64,000 nt of DNA, taken from the NCBI RefSeq assembly GCF_001644225.1, contig NZ_LSTV01000002.1, positions 327,721-391,720 of the forward strand, read 5' to 3'. The translations under genes and the position numbers were made by a program. Source of the stretch: Microbacterium oleivorans (lineage in GTDB: Bacteria > Actinomycetota > Actinomycetes > Actinomycetales > Microbacteriaceae). A model generated the notes under the pieces. That model searched no databases. It was not told the DNA's origin and saw only the letters and a list, made by a program, of their open reading frames with translations. Positions 25,991 to 34,886 of this stretch are shown here, in pieces. Positions within the stretch are counted from its first letter, which is position 1. Each line of letters begins with the position of its first letter.

Positions 25991-28549
25991 ATGGCTGACG
26001 AAGAGCGTCCCGACCCGAACGCCGGCTACCAGCACGGCAACATCGACCAGGTCGACCTCCAGGTCGAGATGCAGCGGAGCTACCTCGACTACGCGATGAG
26101 CGTCATCGTGGGTCGCGCGCTGCCGCGCGTCGAAGACGGCCTCAAGCCCGTGCACCGCCGCGTCATCTACGGCATGTACGACGGCGGCTACCGTCCCGAC
26201 AAGAGCTACTCGAAGTGCGCCCGCGTCGTCGGCGAGGTCATGGGTCAGTACCACCCGCACGGTGACAGCGCGATCTACGACGCACTCGTCCGTCTCGTCC
26301 AGCCGTGGTCGCTGCGCTACCCGCTGGCCGACGGTCAGGGCAACTTCGGCTCCCCCGGCAACATGGGCGCCGCGGCCCCCCGGTACACCGAGACCAAGAT
26401 GGCCCAGCTCGCGCTCGAGATGGTGCGCGACATCGACGAGGACACCGTCGACTTCGAGGACAACTACGACGGCCGCACCCGCGAGCCCGTCGTCCTGCCC
26501 TCGCGCTTCCCGAACCTCCTGGTCAACGGCTCGGTCGGTATCGCCGTCGGCATGGCCACGAACATCCCGCCGCACAACCTCCGCGAGGTGGCCGACGGCG
26601 TCATGTGGGCCCTGCAGAACCCGGATGCCTCCCGCGAGGAGCTCCTCGATGCGCTGATCGAGCGCATCCCGGGGCCGGATTTCCCCACCGGCGCGCAGAT
26701 CCTCGGCACGAAGGGCATCCGCGAGGCGTACCGCACGGGTCGCGGCTCGATCACGATGCGCGCCGTCGTGAACGTCGAGGAGATCCAGAACCGCACCTGC
26801 CTGGTCATCACGGAACTCCCGTACCAGGTCAACCCCGACAACGTCGCTGCCAAGATCACCTCGCTCGTGCGCGAGGGCAAGCTCAGCGGCATCGCCGACA
26901 TCCGCGACGAAACGAGCGACCGCACCGGTCAGCGACTCGTCGTCGTCCTGAAGCGCGACGCCGTCGCGAAGGTCGTCCTCAACAACCTGTACAAGCACAC
27001 GCAGCTGCAGGAGAACTTCGGCGCGAACATGCTCGCCATCGTCGACGGTGTGCCGCGCACGCTGCCGATCGACGGGTTCATCAGCTACTGGCTCGCGCAC
27101 CAGTTCGAGGTCATCGTCCGCCGCACCCGGTACCGGCTGCGCGAGGCCGAGAAGCGCATGCACATCCTGCGCGGCTACCTCAAGGCGCTCGACGCGCTCG
27201 ACGAGGTCATCGCCCTCATCCGCCGCTCCCCCACGGTCGACGAGGCGCGCGAAGGGCTGAAGTCGCTCCTCGACGTCGACGACGCGCAGGCCGACGCGAT
27301 CCTGACGATGCAGCTGCGCCGCCTGGCCGCCCTCGAGCGCCAGAAGATCGTCGACGAGGCCACCGAGCTCGAGCTCAAGATCGCGGACCTGAACGACATC
27401 CTCGTCTCGCGCGACCGCCAGAGCGGGATCATCGCCGAGGAGCTCAGTGAGATCGTCGCGAAGTTCGGCGACGAGCGTCGCACGCACATCCTGCACGGCT
27501 ACGACGGCGACATGTCGATGGAGGACCTGATCCCCGAAGAGGAGATCGTCGTCACCGTCACGCGCAACGGCTACGTCAAGCGCACACGCAGCGACAACTA
27601 CCGCTCGCAGCACCGCGGCGGCAAGGGTGTGAAGGGTGCGCAGCTGCGCGCCGACGACGTGGTCGAGCACTTCTTCGTCTCGACGACGCACCACTGGCTC
27701 CTGTTCTTCACGACCAAGGGGCGCGTCTACCGCGCGAAGGGCTACGAGCTCCCCGAGGGCGGACGGGATGCGAAGGGGCAGCACGTCGCGAACCTGCTCG
27801 CCCTGCAGCCCGGCGAGGACGTCGCGCAGATCCTCGACATCCGCGACTACGCCGCGGCCGAGTACCTCGTCCTCGCGACGCGCGACGGCAAGATCAAGAA
27901 GACGGCGCTCACCGAGTACGACACGAACCGGCAGGGCGGCATCATCGCGATCCGCCTGCGCGGTCAGGACGAGGAGGACGGCGACGAGCTCGTCAGCGCG
28001 ATGCTCGTCGACTCGACCGACGACCTCCTGCTCGTCTCGCGCCTGGGCATGTCGCTGCGTTTCACGGCGAACGACGAATCGCTGCGTCCGATGGGCCGCT
28101 CGACCGAGGGCGTGAAGGGCATGTCCTTCCGCGACGGCGACAGCCTGCTCTCGGCATCCGTCGTGCGTGACGAGGGATTCGTCTTCGTCGTCACCCAGGG
28201 CGGGTACGCCAAGCGCACCTCGGTGGACCAGTACCGCGTGCAGGGCCGCGGTGGTCTCGGCATCAAGGTCGCCAAGCTGCACGACGACCGCGGCGAGCTC
28301 GCGGGCGGTCTGATCGTCAGCGCGGACGACGAGGTCCTCGTGGTTCTTGCCAGCGGCAAGGTGGTACGCTCGGCCGTTGCTGAGGTGCCTGCGAAGGGTC
28401 GCGACACGATGGGTGTCGTCTTCGCTCGCCCCGATGACGACGACCGGATCCTCGCGATCGCCCGCAACGGCGAGCGGGGTCTGGCTGAGAGTGCGGGGGC
28501 CGAGGAGGCCGCCGCAGCTCCCGAGACCACCGAAGAGAGTGACGCATGA
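25991..28549 (+). CDS. gyrA: DNA gyrase subunit A
   Basis: This is the DNA-cleaving subunit of gyrase, 852 residues. The active-site Tyr132 is in PRYTETKM. The quinolone-determining region reads GDSAIYD with Ser93 and Asp97, the susceptible wild-type residues. The C-terminal pinwheel contains the GyrA box in the form QHRGGKG. The tail is acidic and Ala/Glu-rich. The gene overlaps the next ORF by 4 bp. The preceding GAGAGAAC is a weak ribosome site. Confidence 0.97.
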   Translation: MADEERPDPNAGYQHGNIDQVDLQVEMQRSYLDYAMSVIVGRALPRVEDGLKPVHRRVIYGMYDGGYRPDKSYSKCARVVGEVMGQYHPHGDSAIYDALVRLVQPWSLRYPLADGQGNFGSPGNMGAAAPRYTETKMAQLALEMVRDIDEDTVDFEDNYDGRTREPVVLPSRFPNLLVNGSVGIAVGMATNIPPHNLREVADGVMWALQNPDASREELLDALIERIPGPDFPTGAQILGTKGIREAYRTGRGSITMRAVVNVEEIQNRTCLVITELPYQVNPDNVAAKITSLVREGKLSGIADIRDETSDRTGQRLVVVLKRDAVAKVVLNNLYKHTQLQENFGANMLAIVDGVPRTLPIDGFISYWLAHQFEVIVRRTRYRLREAEKRMHILRGYLKALDALDEVIALIRRSPTVDEAREGLKSLLDVDDAQADAILTMQLRRLAALERQKIVDEATELELKIADLNDILVSRDRQSGIIAEELSEIVAKFGDERRTHILHGYDGDMSMEDLIPEEEIVVTVTRNGYVKRTRSDNYRSQHRGGKGVKGAQLRADDVVEHFFVSTTHHWLLFFTTKGRVYRAKGYELPEGGRDAKGQHVANLLALQPGEDVAQILDIRDYAAAEYLVLATRDGKIKKTALTEYDTNRQGGIIAIRLRGQDEEDGDELVSAMLVDSTDDLLLVSRLGMSLRFTANDESLRPMGRSTEGVKGMSFRDGDSLLSASVVRDEGFVFVVTQGGYAKRTSVDQYRVQGRGGLGIKVAKLHDDRGELAGGLIVSADDEVLVVLASGKVVRSAVAEVPAKGRDTMGVVFARPDDDDRILAIARNGERGLAESAGAEEAAAAPETTEESDA

Positions 28550-28953
28550 GCTCCGTAGCCGACAAGCTGGCCAAGAAGTCCTCGAGCCGGACGACCGCGA
28601 AGCAGGTCCGCCTCCGTCTCGTCTACGTCGACTTCTGGTCGGCCGTGAAGCTGTCCTTCCTGGCGGCCGTCGCCCTTGCGATCGTCACGGTCGTCTCGAC
28701 GCTGCTCGTCTACCTCGTGATCAGCTCGACCGGTCTCGTCGGCCAGGTCGACGCCCTGCTGGGTGCGGTCAACGGCGAGAACACCTTCACGCTCGCCTCG
28801 ATCCTCAACCTGCCCCAGGTGATGGCGTTCGCCGCGGTCGTCGCGATCCTGAACCTCATCGTCGTGACGGTGCTGGGTGCGGTCCTCGCGGGGATCTACA
28901 ACCTCATGGTCAAGGTCACCGGCGGTCTGCTCGTCGGCTTCACCTCGAACTGA
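28546..28953 (+). CDS. DUF3566 transmembrane protein
   Basis: The 135-residue protein has a basic N-terminus and two long hydrophobic helices (about residues 41-65 and 90-118) separated by an acidic outer loop, the DUF3566 layout. Its ATG overlaps the gyrA stop (ATGA), so it is co-translated with gyrase. The same gyrB-gyrA-DUF3566-tRNA order is conserved in mycobacteria and Micrococcales. Function is unknown. A perfect 16-bp palindrome begins 4 bp after the stop. Confidence 0.88.
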   Translation: MSSVADKLAKKSSSRTTAKQVRLRLVYVDFWSAVKLSFLAAVALAIVTVVSTLLVYLVISSTGLVGQVDALLGAVNGENTFTLASILNLPQVMAFAAVVAILNLIVVTVLGAVLAGIYNLMVKVTGGLLVGFTSN

Positions 28954-28956
28954 GTC

Positions 28957-28972
28957 GGATGCCGCGGCATCC
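28957..28972. repeat. Perfect palindrome GGATGCCGCGGCATCC
   Basis: This 16-bp palindrome lies between convergent genes and could serve as a short terminator stem. The same 16-mer also occurs at 1732-1747 and 16259-16274 inside genes. It is a double copy of the over-represented word GGATGCC described under findings. Confidence 0.6.
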
Positions 28973-28974
28973 GC

Positions 28975-29700
28975 TCACGCGACGGATGTCCCCAGCAGCA
29001 GTCCCAGCGCCCAGGTGACAGCGAGGGCGAGTGCCCCGCCGACGACGAGACGCACGACGGCCCGCCGCTTGCCGGCGCCGCCGAGGGTCGCCGAGATGGT
29101 GCCGGTCAGACCCAGCGCGATGAGGACGGCGACGAACGTCGTCGGCACCCGCCATTCCGCCGGTGGCAGCAGGATCGCGAGGAACGGCAGCAGCGCGCCG
29201 AGCGTGAAGGCGATCGCCGACGACACCGCAGCCTGCCACGGGCTCGTCAGCTCGTCGGGGTCGATGCCGAGCTCGATGTCGAGGTGCGCGCGCAGGGCGT
29301 CGTGCGCGGTGAGCTCCTCGGCGACCTTCCGCGCGGTCTCCGCACTCAGCCCCTTCGCCTCGTAGAGTTCGGCGAGCTCGCCGAGTTCCTCGTCGGGCAT
29401 CTCGGCGAGCTCCCGCGTCTCCTTCTCGATGAGCGCGCGCTCGGTGTCGCGCTGGCTGCTCACCGAGACGTACTCGCCGAGCGCCATCGAGATCGCCCCA
29501 CCCACGAGAGCGGCGGACGATGCCGTGAGGATCGGCCCGAGGTCGCTCGTCGCGCCGGCGACGCCGACCGCGACGGCGGCGACGCTGACGATGCCGTCGT
29601 TCGCGCCGAGGACACCGGCGCGGAGCCAGTTCAAGCGCTGGCCGAGGCCGGCGCCCTGCGGTTCGCGGTGGCCGGGCTCACGGGGGATGGTCGTGCTCAT
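28975..29700 (-). CDS. VIT1/CCC1 family metal transporter
   Basis: This 241-residue membrane protein has the VIT1/CCC1 signature in its first helix (VLGANDGIVSVAAVAVGVAGA) and GALVGG/ISMALGEYVSV-like helices after it. An acidic cytoplasmic segment with paired Glu (residues about 85-130) is the metal-binding region of the family, followed by three C-terminal helices. Relatives export or sequester Fe(II) or Mn(II). The metal here is not determined. The gene converges with the gyrase operon and diverges from the tRNA pair. Confidence 0.9.
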   Translation of the reverse strand: MSTTIPREPGHREPQGAGLGQRLNWLRAGVLGANDGIVSVAAVAVGVAGATSDLGPILTASSAALVGGAISMALGEYVSVSSQRDTERALIEKETRELAEMPDEELGELAELYEAKGLSAETARKVAEELTAHDALRAHLDIELGIDPDELTSPWQAAVSSAIAFTLGALLPFLAILLPPAEWRVPTTFVAVLIALGLTGTISATLGGAGKRRAVVRLVVGGALALAVTWALGLLLGTSVA

Positions 29701-29814
29701 GAGGCCAGTGAATCAGAACGAACGGATGCTGCGGGCCGCCGCCGCCGCGGATTCGTCAAACGGCGCCCTCTTCGGGTAAAGTCTTGGAGGTTGCAGGCGT
29801 GAGCCGGCAACGAC

Positions 29815-29888
29815 GGGGCTATAGCTCAGGCGGTTAGAGCGCTTCACTGATAATGAAGAGGTCCCAGGTTCAAGTCCTGGTAGCCCCA
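29815..29888 (+). tRNA. tRNA-Ile (anticodon GAT)
   Basis: This is a 74-nt cloverleaf. Acceptor arms GGGGCTA and TAGCCCC pair fully. The anticodon stem-loop reads CTTCACTGATAATGAAG with GAT, and the T-arm contains GGTTCAAGTCC. CCA is not encoded. Confidence 0.97.
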
Positions 29889-29902
29889 CCGTCACCGCAC
29901 CG

Positions 29903-29975
29903 GGGGCCTTAGCTCAGTTGGTAGAGCGCCTGCTTTGCAAGCAGGATGTCAGGAGTTCGAATCTCCTAGGCTCCA
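29903..29975 (+). tRNA. tRNA-Ala (anticodon TGC)
   Basis: This is a 73-nt cloverleaf 14 bp after tRNA-Ile. Acceptor GGGGCCT pairs with AGGCTCC (one G:U). The anticodon arm CTGCTTTGCAAGCAG carries TGC. CCA is not encoded. No rRNA genes are nearby; Ile-Ala after gyrA is the conserved actinobacterial position. Confidence 0.97.
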
Positions 29976-29982
29976 CAGTCCA

Positions 29983-30015
29983 GAAACGCCGGTTCCCCAC
30001 GGGGTCCGGCGTTTC
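29983..30015 (+). terminator. tRNA operon terminator
   Basis: GAAACGCCGG (29983-29992) and CCGGCGTTTC (30006-30015) form a perfect 10-bp stem with a 13-nt loop. Confidence 0.85.
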
Positions 30016-30138
30016 GCGCATCCCGGTCGCAATATCCCGTCACGCCGCGTCACGGATCGTCGTCTTCTTTGACACCCCTGCGGCCATGGCGGAGATTCGT
30101 TCGCACAGTCCTCGGAGCGAGGCGGAACGGAGCGGATG

Positions 30139-31266
30139 ATGACGGAGACGACGGCGGGCCTCGAGCCCACGAAGTTCGCGTACTGGGTGCCCAATGTGTC
30201 GGGCGGACTGGTGGTGTCCTCGATCGAGCAGCGGACCTCGTTCGACCTGGACTACAACATCGAACTGGCTCGCACGGCCGAGCGCGTCGGCTTCGAGTAC
30301 GCCCTCAGTCAGGTGCGGTACCTGTCGAGCTACGGCGCGGCGCAACAGCACGAGTCGACGTCGACGAGCCTCGCCCTGCTCCTGGCGACCGAGACGCTGA
30401 AGGTCATCGCGGCCGTGCACCCGGGCCTGTGGGAGCCGGCGGTCCTCGCGAAGTTCCTGCTCACGGCCGACAACTTCTCGAAGGGCCGCGCGGCCGTCAA
30501 CGTCGTGTCGGGCTGGTTCAAGGACGAGTTCACCAAGCTCGGACTCCCCTGGCTCGACCACGATGAGCGCTACCGGCGGTCGGGCGAGTTCCTGCAGGTC
30601 CTGCGCAAACTGCTGACCGAGGAGAACGTCCGGTTCGCGGGCGACTTCTACCGGGTGAACGACTTCACGCTGCGGCCCGGACCCTACCCGGCGCCCGGGC
30701 GACCGCATCCGGAGATCTTCCAGGGCGGCAACTCGACGGCAGCGCGTTTCAACGGCGGCGCTTACGCGGACTGGTACTTCTCCAACGGCAAGGACTTCGA
30801 CGGCTTCACCGAGCAGTACGACGAGGTCACCCGCATCGCGGCGGAGCACGGACGCCGCGTACGGTTCGGCCTGAACGGCTTCGCGATCGTGCGCGACACC
30901 GAGGCCGAGGCGCGCGAGCAGTTGCGCGAGATCATCGCCAAGGCCGACACCGAGGCCGTCGAGGGCTTCCGCACGTCCGTCCAGCAGGCGGGTCCCGCGA
31001 CCGCCGACCGCAAGGGGATGTGGGCGGACTCGAGCTTCGAGGACCTCGTTCAGTACAACGACGGGTTCCGCACACAGCTCATCGGCACGCCCGAGCAGGT
31101 CGCCCGACGCATCGTCGAGTACCGCCGGCGCGGGGTCGACCTCCTCCTCCTCGGCTTCCTGCACTTCCAGGAGGAGCTCGAGCAGTTCGGCGAGAAGGTC
31201 ATCCCTCTGGTGCGCGAAATCGAGGCTGAGACAGGGGTCACGCAGCGCCACCACGCCGACGTGTGA
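30139..31266 (+). CDS. sfnG: Dimethylsulfone monooxygenase SfnG (FMNH2-dependent)
   Basis: This luciferase-like flavin monooxygenase of 375 residues resembles SfnG, which converts dimethylsulfone to methanesulfinate during sulfur scavenging. Early KFAYWVPNVSGGLVVS and later NVVSGWFKDEF and EIFQGGNSTAA segments are characteristic of the SfnG branch of this superfamily. The ATG at 30139 has GGAG 6 bp upstream; the ATG at 30136 is too close. No partner flavin reductase or sulfonate transporter is adjacent, so it depends on genes elsewhere. Substrate assignment is by family resemblance. Confidence 0.88.
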   Translation: MTETTAGLEPTKFAYWVPNVSGGLVVSSIEQRTSFDLDYNIELARTAERVGFEYALSQVRYLSSYGAAQQHESTSTSLALLLATETLKVIAAVHPGLWEPAVLAKFLLTADNFSKGRAAVNVVSGWFKDEFTKLGLPWLDHDERYRRSGEFLQVLRKLLTEENVRFAGDFYRVNDFTLRPGPYPAPGRPHPEIFQGGNSTAARFNGGAYADWYFSNGKDFDGFTEQYDEVTRIAAEHGRRVRFGLNGFAIVRDTEAEAREQLREIIAKADTEAVEGFRTSVQQAGPATADRKGMWADSSFEDLVQYNDGFRTQLIGTPEQVARRIVEYRRRGVDLLLLGFLHFQEELEQFGEKVIPLVREIEAETGVTQRHHADV

Positions 31267-31316
31267 GGAATCTTGCGCTGATCTTGAGGTGATGTTGCGC
31301 TTCGCTTGCGCCACGC

Positions 31317-31338
31317 GCGACACCATGAATGGTGTCGC
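31317..31338. promoter_or_regulatory. 22-bp perfect palindrome downstream of sfnG
   Basis: GCGACACCAT (31317-31326) and ATGGTGTCGC (31329-31338) flank a GA centre. The two-base centre suits an operator better than a hairpin, but it could also end sfnG transcription. Confidence 0.5.
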
Positions 31339-31425
31339 CGTTGGAGACGACCGCCCGAAGCTCGGATCCAATGTGAGCAGCAACTCCGCAGGGGACGCGG
31401 AGTGCCTGGGGCTCTGCGCGACAGC

Positions 31426-31462
31426 GCCTGGGGTGCGTGGCTGGGGAGCTCGCACCCCAGGC
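31426..31462. other. Strong 12-bp stem-loop upstream of the Nudix gene
   Basis: GCCTGGGGTGCG (31426-31437) pairs perfectly with CGCACCCCAGGC (31451-31462) across a 13-nt loop. GCCTGGGG also occurs at 31404-31411. There is no T-run, so a factor-assisted terminator or an RNA structure is possible. Confidence 0.6.
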
Positions 31463-31499
31463 AGTCCCCCCGTGTCGGGGTGGCGCGTAGGGTGAACGC

Positions 31500-31925
31500 G
31501 TGGACATCCGCGTCGCCGCGTACGCCGTCATCACCGACGGGGATCGCATCCTTCTCGCTCACTGGAACAGCCCCACGAGACCCGCGTGGACCATGCCCGG
31601 CGGGGGCATCGATCCCGGTGAGGATCCGAAGGATGCCGCGGTGCGCGAGGTCTTCGAGGAGACGGGGTTCCACGTGGAACTCGACGGCATCCTCGGCACC
31701 GACTCGCAGGTGATCGCCGCCAAGGACCGGCTGCACGGAGAAGGGCCCATCCAGGCGCTCCGCATCCTCTACCGCGCGCACATAGTCGGCGGCGACCTCC
31801 GCAATGAGGAGGACGGATCGACCGACGAGGCGGCGTGGTTCCCGCTCGCCGACGTTCCGGCGCTGACCCGGGTCGGCCTCGTCGACACCGCCCTGCGGAT
31901 GGCGGGGCTGCTGCCTCAGGCCTGA
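31500..31925 (+). CDS. Nudix hydrolase
   Basis: This 141-residue NUDIX protein hydrolyses a nucleoside-diphosphate-linked compound. The box is complete: G-x5-E-x7-REVxEExGF within residues about 38-60, with catalytic REVFEE. Substrate is unpredictable; nucleotide-pool cleaning or NDP-sugar hydrolysis are common for this size. A TAGGGT -10 box (31488-31493) lies 6 bp before the GTG, implying a leaderless mRNA and fixing the start. A parS-like 14-mer lies within the Nudix box codons. The 3' end overlaps the convergent ybaK by 10 bp. Confidence 0.93.
   Translation: MDIRVAAYAVITDGDRILLAHWNSPTRPAWTMPGGGIDPGEDPKDAAVREVFEETGFHVELDGILGTDSQVIAAKDRLHGEGPIQALRILYRAHIVGGDLRNEEDGSTDEAAWFPLADVPALTRVGLVDTALRMAGLLPQA
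31667..31680. promoter_or_regulatory. parS-like palindrome inside the Nudix gene
   Basis: GTTCCACGTGGAAC differs from the parS core GTTTCACGTGAAAC by one symmetric change per half. It lies 11 kb from oriC on the opposite side from parAB. It may be chance coding sequence (Phe-His-Val-Glu). Confidence 0.3.
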
Positions 31926-32413
31926 CGCTCGCCCATCGCCTGCGAGATGTCGGCGACCGTCGCGCCGTAGGCACGGATGAGGTCGTCGGCGTCGACGAAG
32001 AGGCTGAAGCCGTGGGCGCCGGCCCCCATCGCGATCCGTCGACCCGTGATGGTCTCGTCCGCGTAGACGGGCCAGTCCGTCGCGCTGCCGATCGGTGTGA
32101 TCGTGCCGCGCTCGAACCCCGTCGCCGCGAGCGCGAGCTCCGGTTCGGGCAGCCGCAGTTTGTTCACACCGACCACGGCCCGCAGCTTCGGCCACGAGAT
32201 GGCGCGATCGCCAGGGATGAGGGCGAACAGGTAGGTGTCGTCGCTGCGCTTGACGACGAGGGTCTTCACAATGTCGGATGCCGCGAGACCCAGGAGCCCT
32301 GCGGCTTCCTCGAGACTCCTCGCGGCCGGCCGGGCGACGAACTCCACCGACAAAGACCGGGAGCGCGCCGCTTCAGCGACGCGCTCCGACGGTACGGGCG
32401 TGGATTCAGGCAT
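31916..32413 (-). CDS. ybaK: YbaK/EbsC family aminoacyl-tRNA deacylase
   Basis: This 165-residue protein has the YbaK/ProX editing fold. Such proteins hydrolyse mischarged tRNAs, typically Cys-tRNA(Pro). Motifs include IVKTLVVK near residue 48, the central ALIPGDR and GFERGTITPIG segments, and the late IAMGAGAHGFSL segment of the substrate pocket. The ATG at 32413 overlaps the end of the upstream 189-residue gene by 8 bp. Whether its target is tRNA(Pro) is inferred from the family only. Confidence 0.9.
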   Translation of the reverse strand: MPESTPVPSERVAEAARSRSLSVEFVARPAARSLEEAAGLLGLAASDIVKTLVVKRSDDTYLFALIPGDRAISWPKLRAVVGVNKLRLPEPELALAATGFERGTITPIGSATDWPVYADETITGRRIAMGAGAHGFSLFVDADDLIRAYGATVADISQAMGERQA

Positions 32414-32975
32414 CCGGTGCACGCAGCGGGTCGTCCGCCACCCACAGCTCGTCGTCGGCACGCAGCGTCTGCCAGGCGGCGTAGAGCACACCGGCGGCCG
32501 CGGCGATGCCGAAGATGAGGGCGAGGACGCCGCCGGCGCTCGGGCCGCTCTTCTTCTCGGGGACGCTGAGCTTCTTCGTCGCCTTCTTGCCGGCCTTCTT
32601 CGCCTTCTTGCGGAAGTCGTCCGCGTCGAAGCCGCCGAGCCCCTTGCCCTTCGCCAGACGGTGACGCTTGTCGTTGGCGACGTCCCACACCGACAGGGCG
32701 GTACCGACGACGGCTCCCGCGGCGGGGACGACGGCGCCGTTGAGCACCTTGCGTCCGGTCTCGACACCGCGGTCGACGTAGGGAGCGGCGTACCGCTCGT
32801 AGGAGTGCTTGGCGGCGGGCACCACGTGGTCGTGGTTGTACTTGCCGAGCTGGCGACCCGCCTCGCGGGCGACCTCACCGGCCTGGCCGACCAGCACCTG
32901 CTGGGACTCCCAGAGGTTCGCAGCCTGCTTCTGCAGCTTGCGGAGTTCCTTCTTGGTCTTGCGGTTGAGGCTCAC
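32406..32975 (-). CDS. Lys-rich membrane-anchored protein of unknown function
   Basis: This 189-residue protein has a basic helical N-terminus (NRKTKKELRKLQKQ, probably coiled-coil), a Gly/Ala-rich middle, a KKAKKAGKKATKK stretch near residue 125 and one transmembrane helix near residues 146-168, ending in an acidic tail. I recognise no named family; similar proteins are found in Micrococcales. The basic arm could bind nucleic acid or acidic lipids, which is speculation. It overlaps ybaK and diverges from the cyclophilin gene. Confidence 0.75.
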   Translation of the reverse strand: MSLNRKTKKELRKLQKQAANLWESQQVLVGQAGEVAREAGRQLGKYNHDHVVPAAKHSYERYAAPYVDRGVETGRKVLNGAVVPAAGAVVGTALSVWDVANDKRHRLAKGKGLGGFDADDFRKKAKKAGKKATKKLSVPEKKSGPSAGGVLALIFGIAAAAGVLYAAWQTLRADDELWVADDPLRAPDA

Positions 32976-33075
32976 GGGGCCCTCCCTTTTCGGGGTTCAT
33001 CCGGGGACGTAGTGGGTCCATACTGCCAGACGCATTCAGGCTGTGAGGGGGGTTGCAAGTGAGAGGATGATGGGT

Positions 33076-33633
33076 ATGCCGATTCACTCCGCTGTCGCAA
33101 CCCTGCACACCACCCACGGCGACATCGTCGTCAACCTGTTCGGCGACCAGGCGCCGCGCACCGTCAAGAACTTCATCGGCCTCGCCGACGGATCCCAGGC
33201 GTGGACGCACCCCGCCACCGGCAAGCCGGGCGAGGGTCCCCTCTACACCGACGTCATCTTCCACCGCATCATCCCGGGCTTCATGATCCAGGGCGGCGAC
33301 CCGCTCGGTCAGGGCATCGGCGGACCGGGCTACAACTTCGACGACGAGATCAGCCCCGAGCTGACCTTCAGCAAGCCCTACCTCCTCGCCATGGCGAACG
33401 CGGGCCTGCGCCGCAACGCCATCACGGGCAAGGCCGAGGGCACCAACGGGTCGCAGTTCTTCATCACGACCGACCCGACCCCGTGGCTCAACGGCAAGCA
33501 CACGATCTTCGGCGAGGTCGCCGATGACGCCTCCCGCAAGGTGGTCGACGCCATCAGCGCCGTCCCGACCGGTGCGCAGGACCGTCCGCTCGAGCCCGTC
33601 GTCATCTCCTCGATCGACATCGCCGAGGCCTGA
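33076..33633 (+). CDS. Cyclophilin-type peptidyl-prolyl cis-trans isomerase
   Basis: This 185-residue cytoplasmic cyclophilin speeds proline isomerisation in folding proteins. The active-site FHRIIPGFMIQGGDP and GTNGSQFFITT motifs are intact, including the catalytic Arg in FHR and Gln-Phe-Phe. No signal peptide. Of three candidate ATGs at 33067, 33070 and 33076, the last has AGAGG at the best distance. It matches the small PpiA class located near gyrA in actinobacteria. The rhomboid gene follows after 7 bp. Confidence 0.93.
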   Translation: MPIHSAVATLHTTHGDIVVNLFGDQAPRTVKNFIGLADGSQAWTHPATGKPGEGPLYTDVIFHRIIPGFMIQGGDPLGQGIGGPGYNFDDEISPELTFSKPYLLAMANAGLRRNAITGKAEGTNGSQFFITTDPTPWLNGKHTIFGEVADDASRKVVDAISAVPTGAQDRPLEPVVISSIDIAEA

Positions 33634-33640
33634 TCCCTTC

Positions 33641-34516
33641 GTGACCTCGGCCGACCCCCGGACTGATCCGGACAACTTCTGCTACCGGCATCCCGACCGT
33701 CAGAGCTTCGTGCTCTGCCAGCGGTGCCTCCGCACCATCTGCCCCGAGTGCCAGACGCCGCTGCCCGTGGGCGTCATCTGCCCGGAGTGCCTCGCGGAAC
33801 AGCAGAAGGGTGCGCGGTCGGCCGAGGTGAGGCGGATGCCGGGGCGGTTCGCCCGCAAGCTGCGCAGCGACCGCCCCGTCGTCACCTACGCGATCATGAT
33901 CGTCACGATCGCGATGTACCTCGTGCAGCTCATCCCCGTCGTGGGCGGCGCCGTCACGGGCGGGCTCGCTTTCGCTCCGCCGTACGTCGTCCCGGGCAGC
34001 GGGGCGCCCTTCGAGCCGTGGCGGATGCTGACGGTCGCCCTCGTGCACTCGACCCCGCTGCCGTTCCACGTCGCTCTGAACATGCTGGCGCTGTGGGCTC
34101 TGGGCCGCAGCCTCGAACCCCTTCTCGGCAAGGCGCGGTTCCTAGCCCTCTACGCGCTGAGCGCGATCGGCGGATCGGTCCTCGTCGCGCTCATCGCGCC
34201 GGGGTCCGCCGTCGTCGGTGCATCCGGCGCGGTCTGGGGTCTGCTCACGGCCATGCTCATCATCGGGCGACACGTCGGCGCGAACATCCTCCCGATCGCG
34301 ATCCTGCTCGGGATCAACCTGGTGTTCTCGTTCGTGGGTGCCGGGGTGTCCTGGCAGTCGCACATCGGTGGCGGTCTCGTGGGTCTGCTGGTCGGCTTCG
34401 TCTTCGCGAGGACGCGCGCGCAGAACCGTCAGGGCCTGCAGGCGCTGCTGCTCGTCGCCGTCGGGATCGGCCTCATCGCCATCGCCGTGACCGTGCCGGG
34501 TCTGCTCTACCTCTGA
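33641..34516 (+). CDS. Rhomboid family intramembrane serine protease with zinc-binding N-terminus
   Basis: This 291-residue protein has an N-terminal zinc-ribbon or B-box-like region with seven cysteines (14, 26, 29, 34, 37, 47, 50) and His17, then six or seven transmembrane helices. The catalytic dyad is Ser195 in GASG and His241 in SHIGG, both in the expected helices, and the HVALNMLALW helix carries the family Asn. It should cleave transmembrane substrates within the membrane; targets are unknown. GTG start shortly after the cyclophilin stop suggests one transcript. Confidence 0.93.
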   Translation: MTSADPRTDPDNFCYRHPDRQSFVLCQRCLRTICPECQTPLPVGVICPECLAEQQKGARSAEVRRMPGRFARKLRSDRPVVTYAIMIVTIAMYLVQLIPVVGGAVTGGLAFAPPYVVPGSGAPFEPWRMLTVALVHSTPLPFHVALNMLALWALGRSLEPLLGKARFLALYALSAIGGSVLVALIAPGSAVVGASGAVWGLLTAMLIIGRHVGANILPIAILLGINLVFSFVGAGVSWQSHIGGGLVGLLVGFVFARTRAQNRQGLQALLLVAVGIGLIAIAVTVPGLLYL

Positions 34517-34517
34517 G

Positions 34518-34538
34518 TTATCCACAGGTTCATCCACA
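34518..34538. promoter_or_regulatory. Tandem DnaA boxes outside oriC
   Basis: Consensus TTATCCACA (34518-34526) and TCATCCACA (34530-34538) stand in the same orientation 12 bp apart, directly after the rhomboid stop and 14 kb from oriC. An imperfect 20-bp palindrome follows at 34548-34567, a possible terminator between rhomboid and crgA. Confidence 0.65.
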
Positions 34539-34594
34539 GGTGGGGATGAATCACACCGGTGTAATTCCCCTCGAGGACAAGGGATGCCGCGGTC

Positions 34595-34831
34595 TCAGCG
34601 CCAGCGCGTCGTCATCAGGAACCCGATGAACGCGATGCCGAAGCCGATCGCGAGGTTCCACGGCCCGATGTCGGGGATCGGGAAGGCTTGGCCGCTCAGG
34701 TAGAAGACGATGATCCAGATCAGACCGATGAGCATCAGCCCGAGCATGATCGGCTTGAACCAGACGGGGTTGGGGGCGGCGTCGCCCTCGGTCTGGACGA
34801 GTCGGTCGTCGTCCTTGTCTCCACGTGCCAT
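34595..34831 (-). CDS. crgA: Cell-division inhibitor/septation protein CrgA
   Basis: This 78-residue protein has two transmembrane helices (about residues 26-47 and 58-73) and a hydrophilic N-terminus, ending TTRWR as actinobacterial CrgA does. CrgA joins the divisome and interacts with FtsZ, FtsQ and penicillin-binding proteins. TAGACT (minus strand, 34839-34844) lies 7 bp before the ATG, consistent with a leaderless message. Two DnaA boxes lie on its downstream side. It diverges from the sortase gene. Confidence 0.93.
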   Translation of the reverse strand: MARGDKDDDRLVQTEGDAAPNPVWFKPIMLGLMLIGLIWIIVFYLSGQAFPIPDIGPWNLAIGFGIAFIGFLMTTRWR

Positions 34832-34886
34832 GGGGGGAAGTCTACCTGCCAGCCCGGATCCAGCCTTCGCTGGCTAAACTCCGATC

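Noticed and set aside
26249..26287. Possible quinolone-resistance change in gyrA
   Set aside because: The region reads GDSAIYD with Ser93 and Asp97, the susceptible residues.
29815..29975. tRNA-Ile/tRNA-Ala as an rRNA-operon spacer
   Set aside because: No 16S or 23S sequence flanks them; they form the free-standing pair after gyrA usual in actinobacteria.
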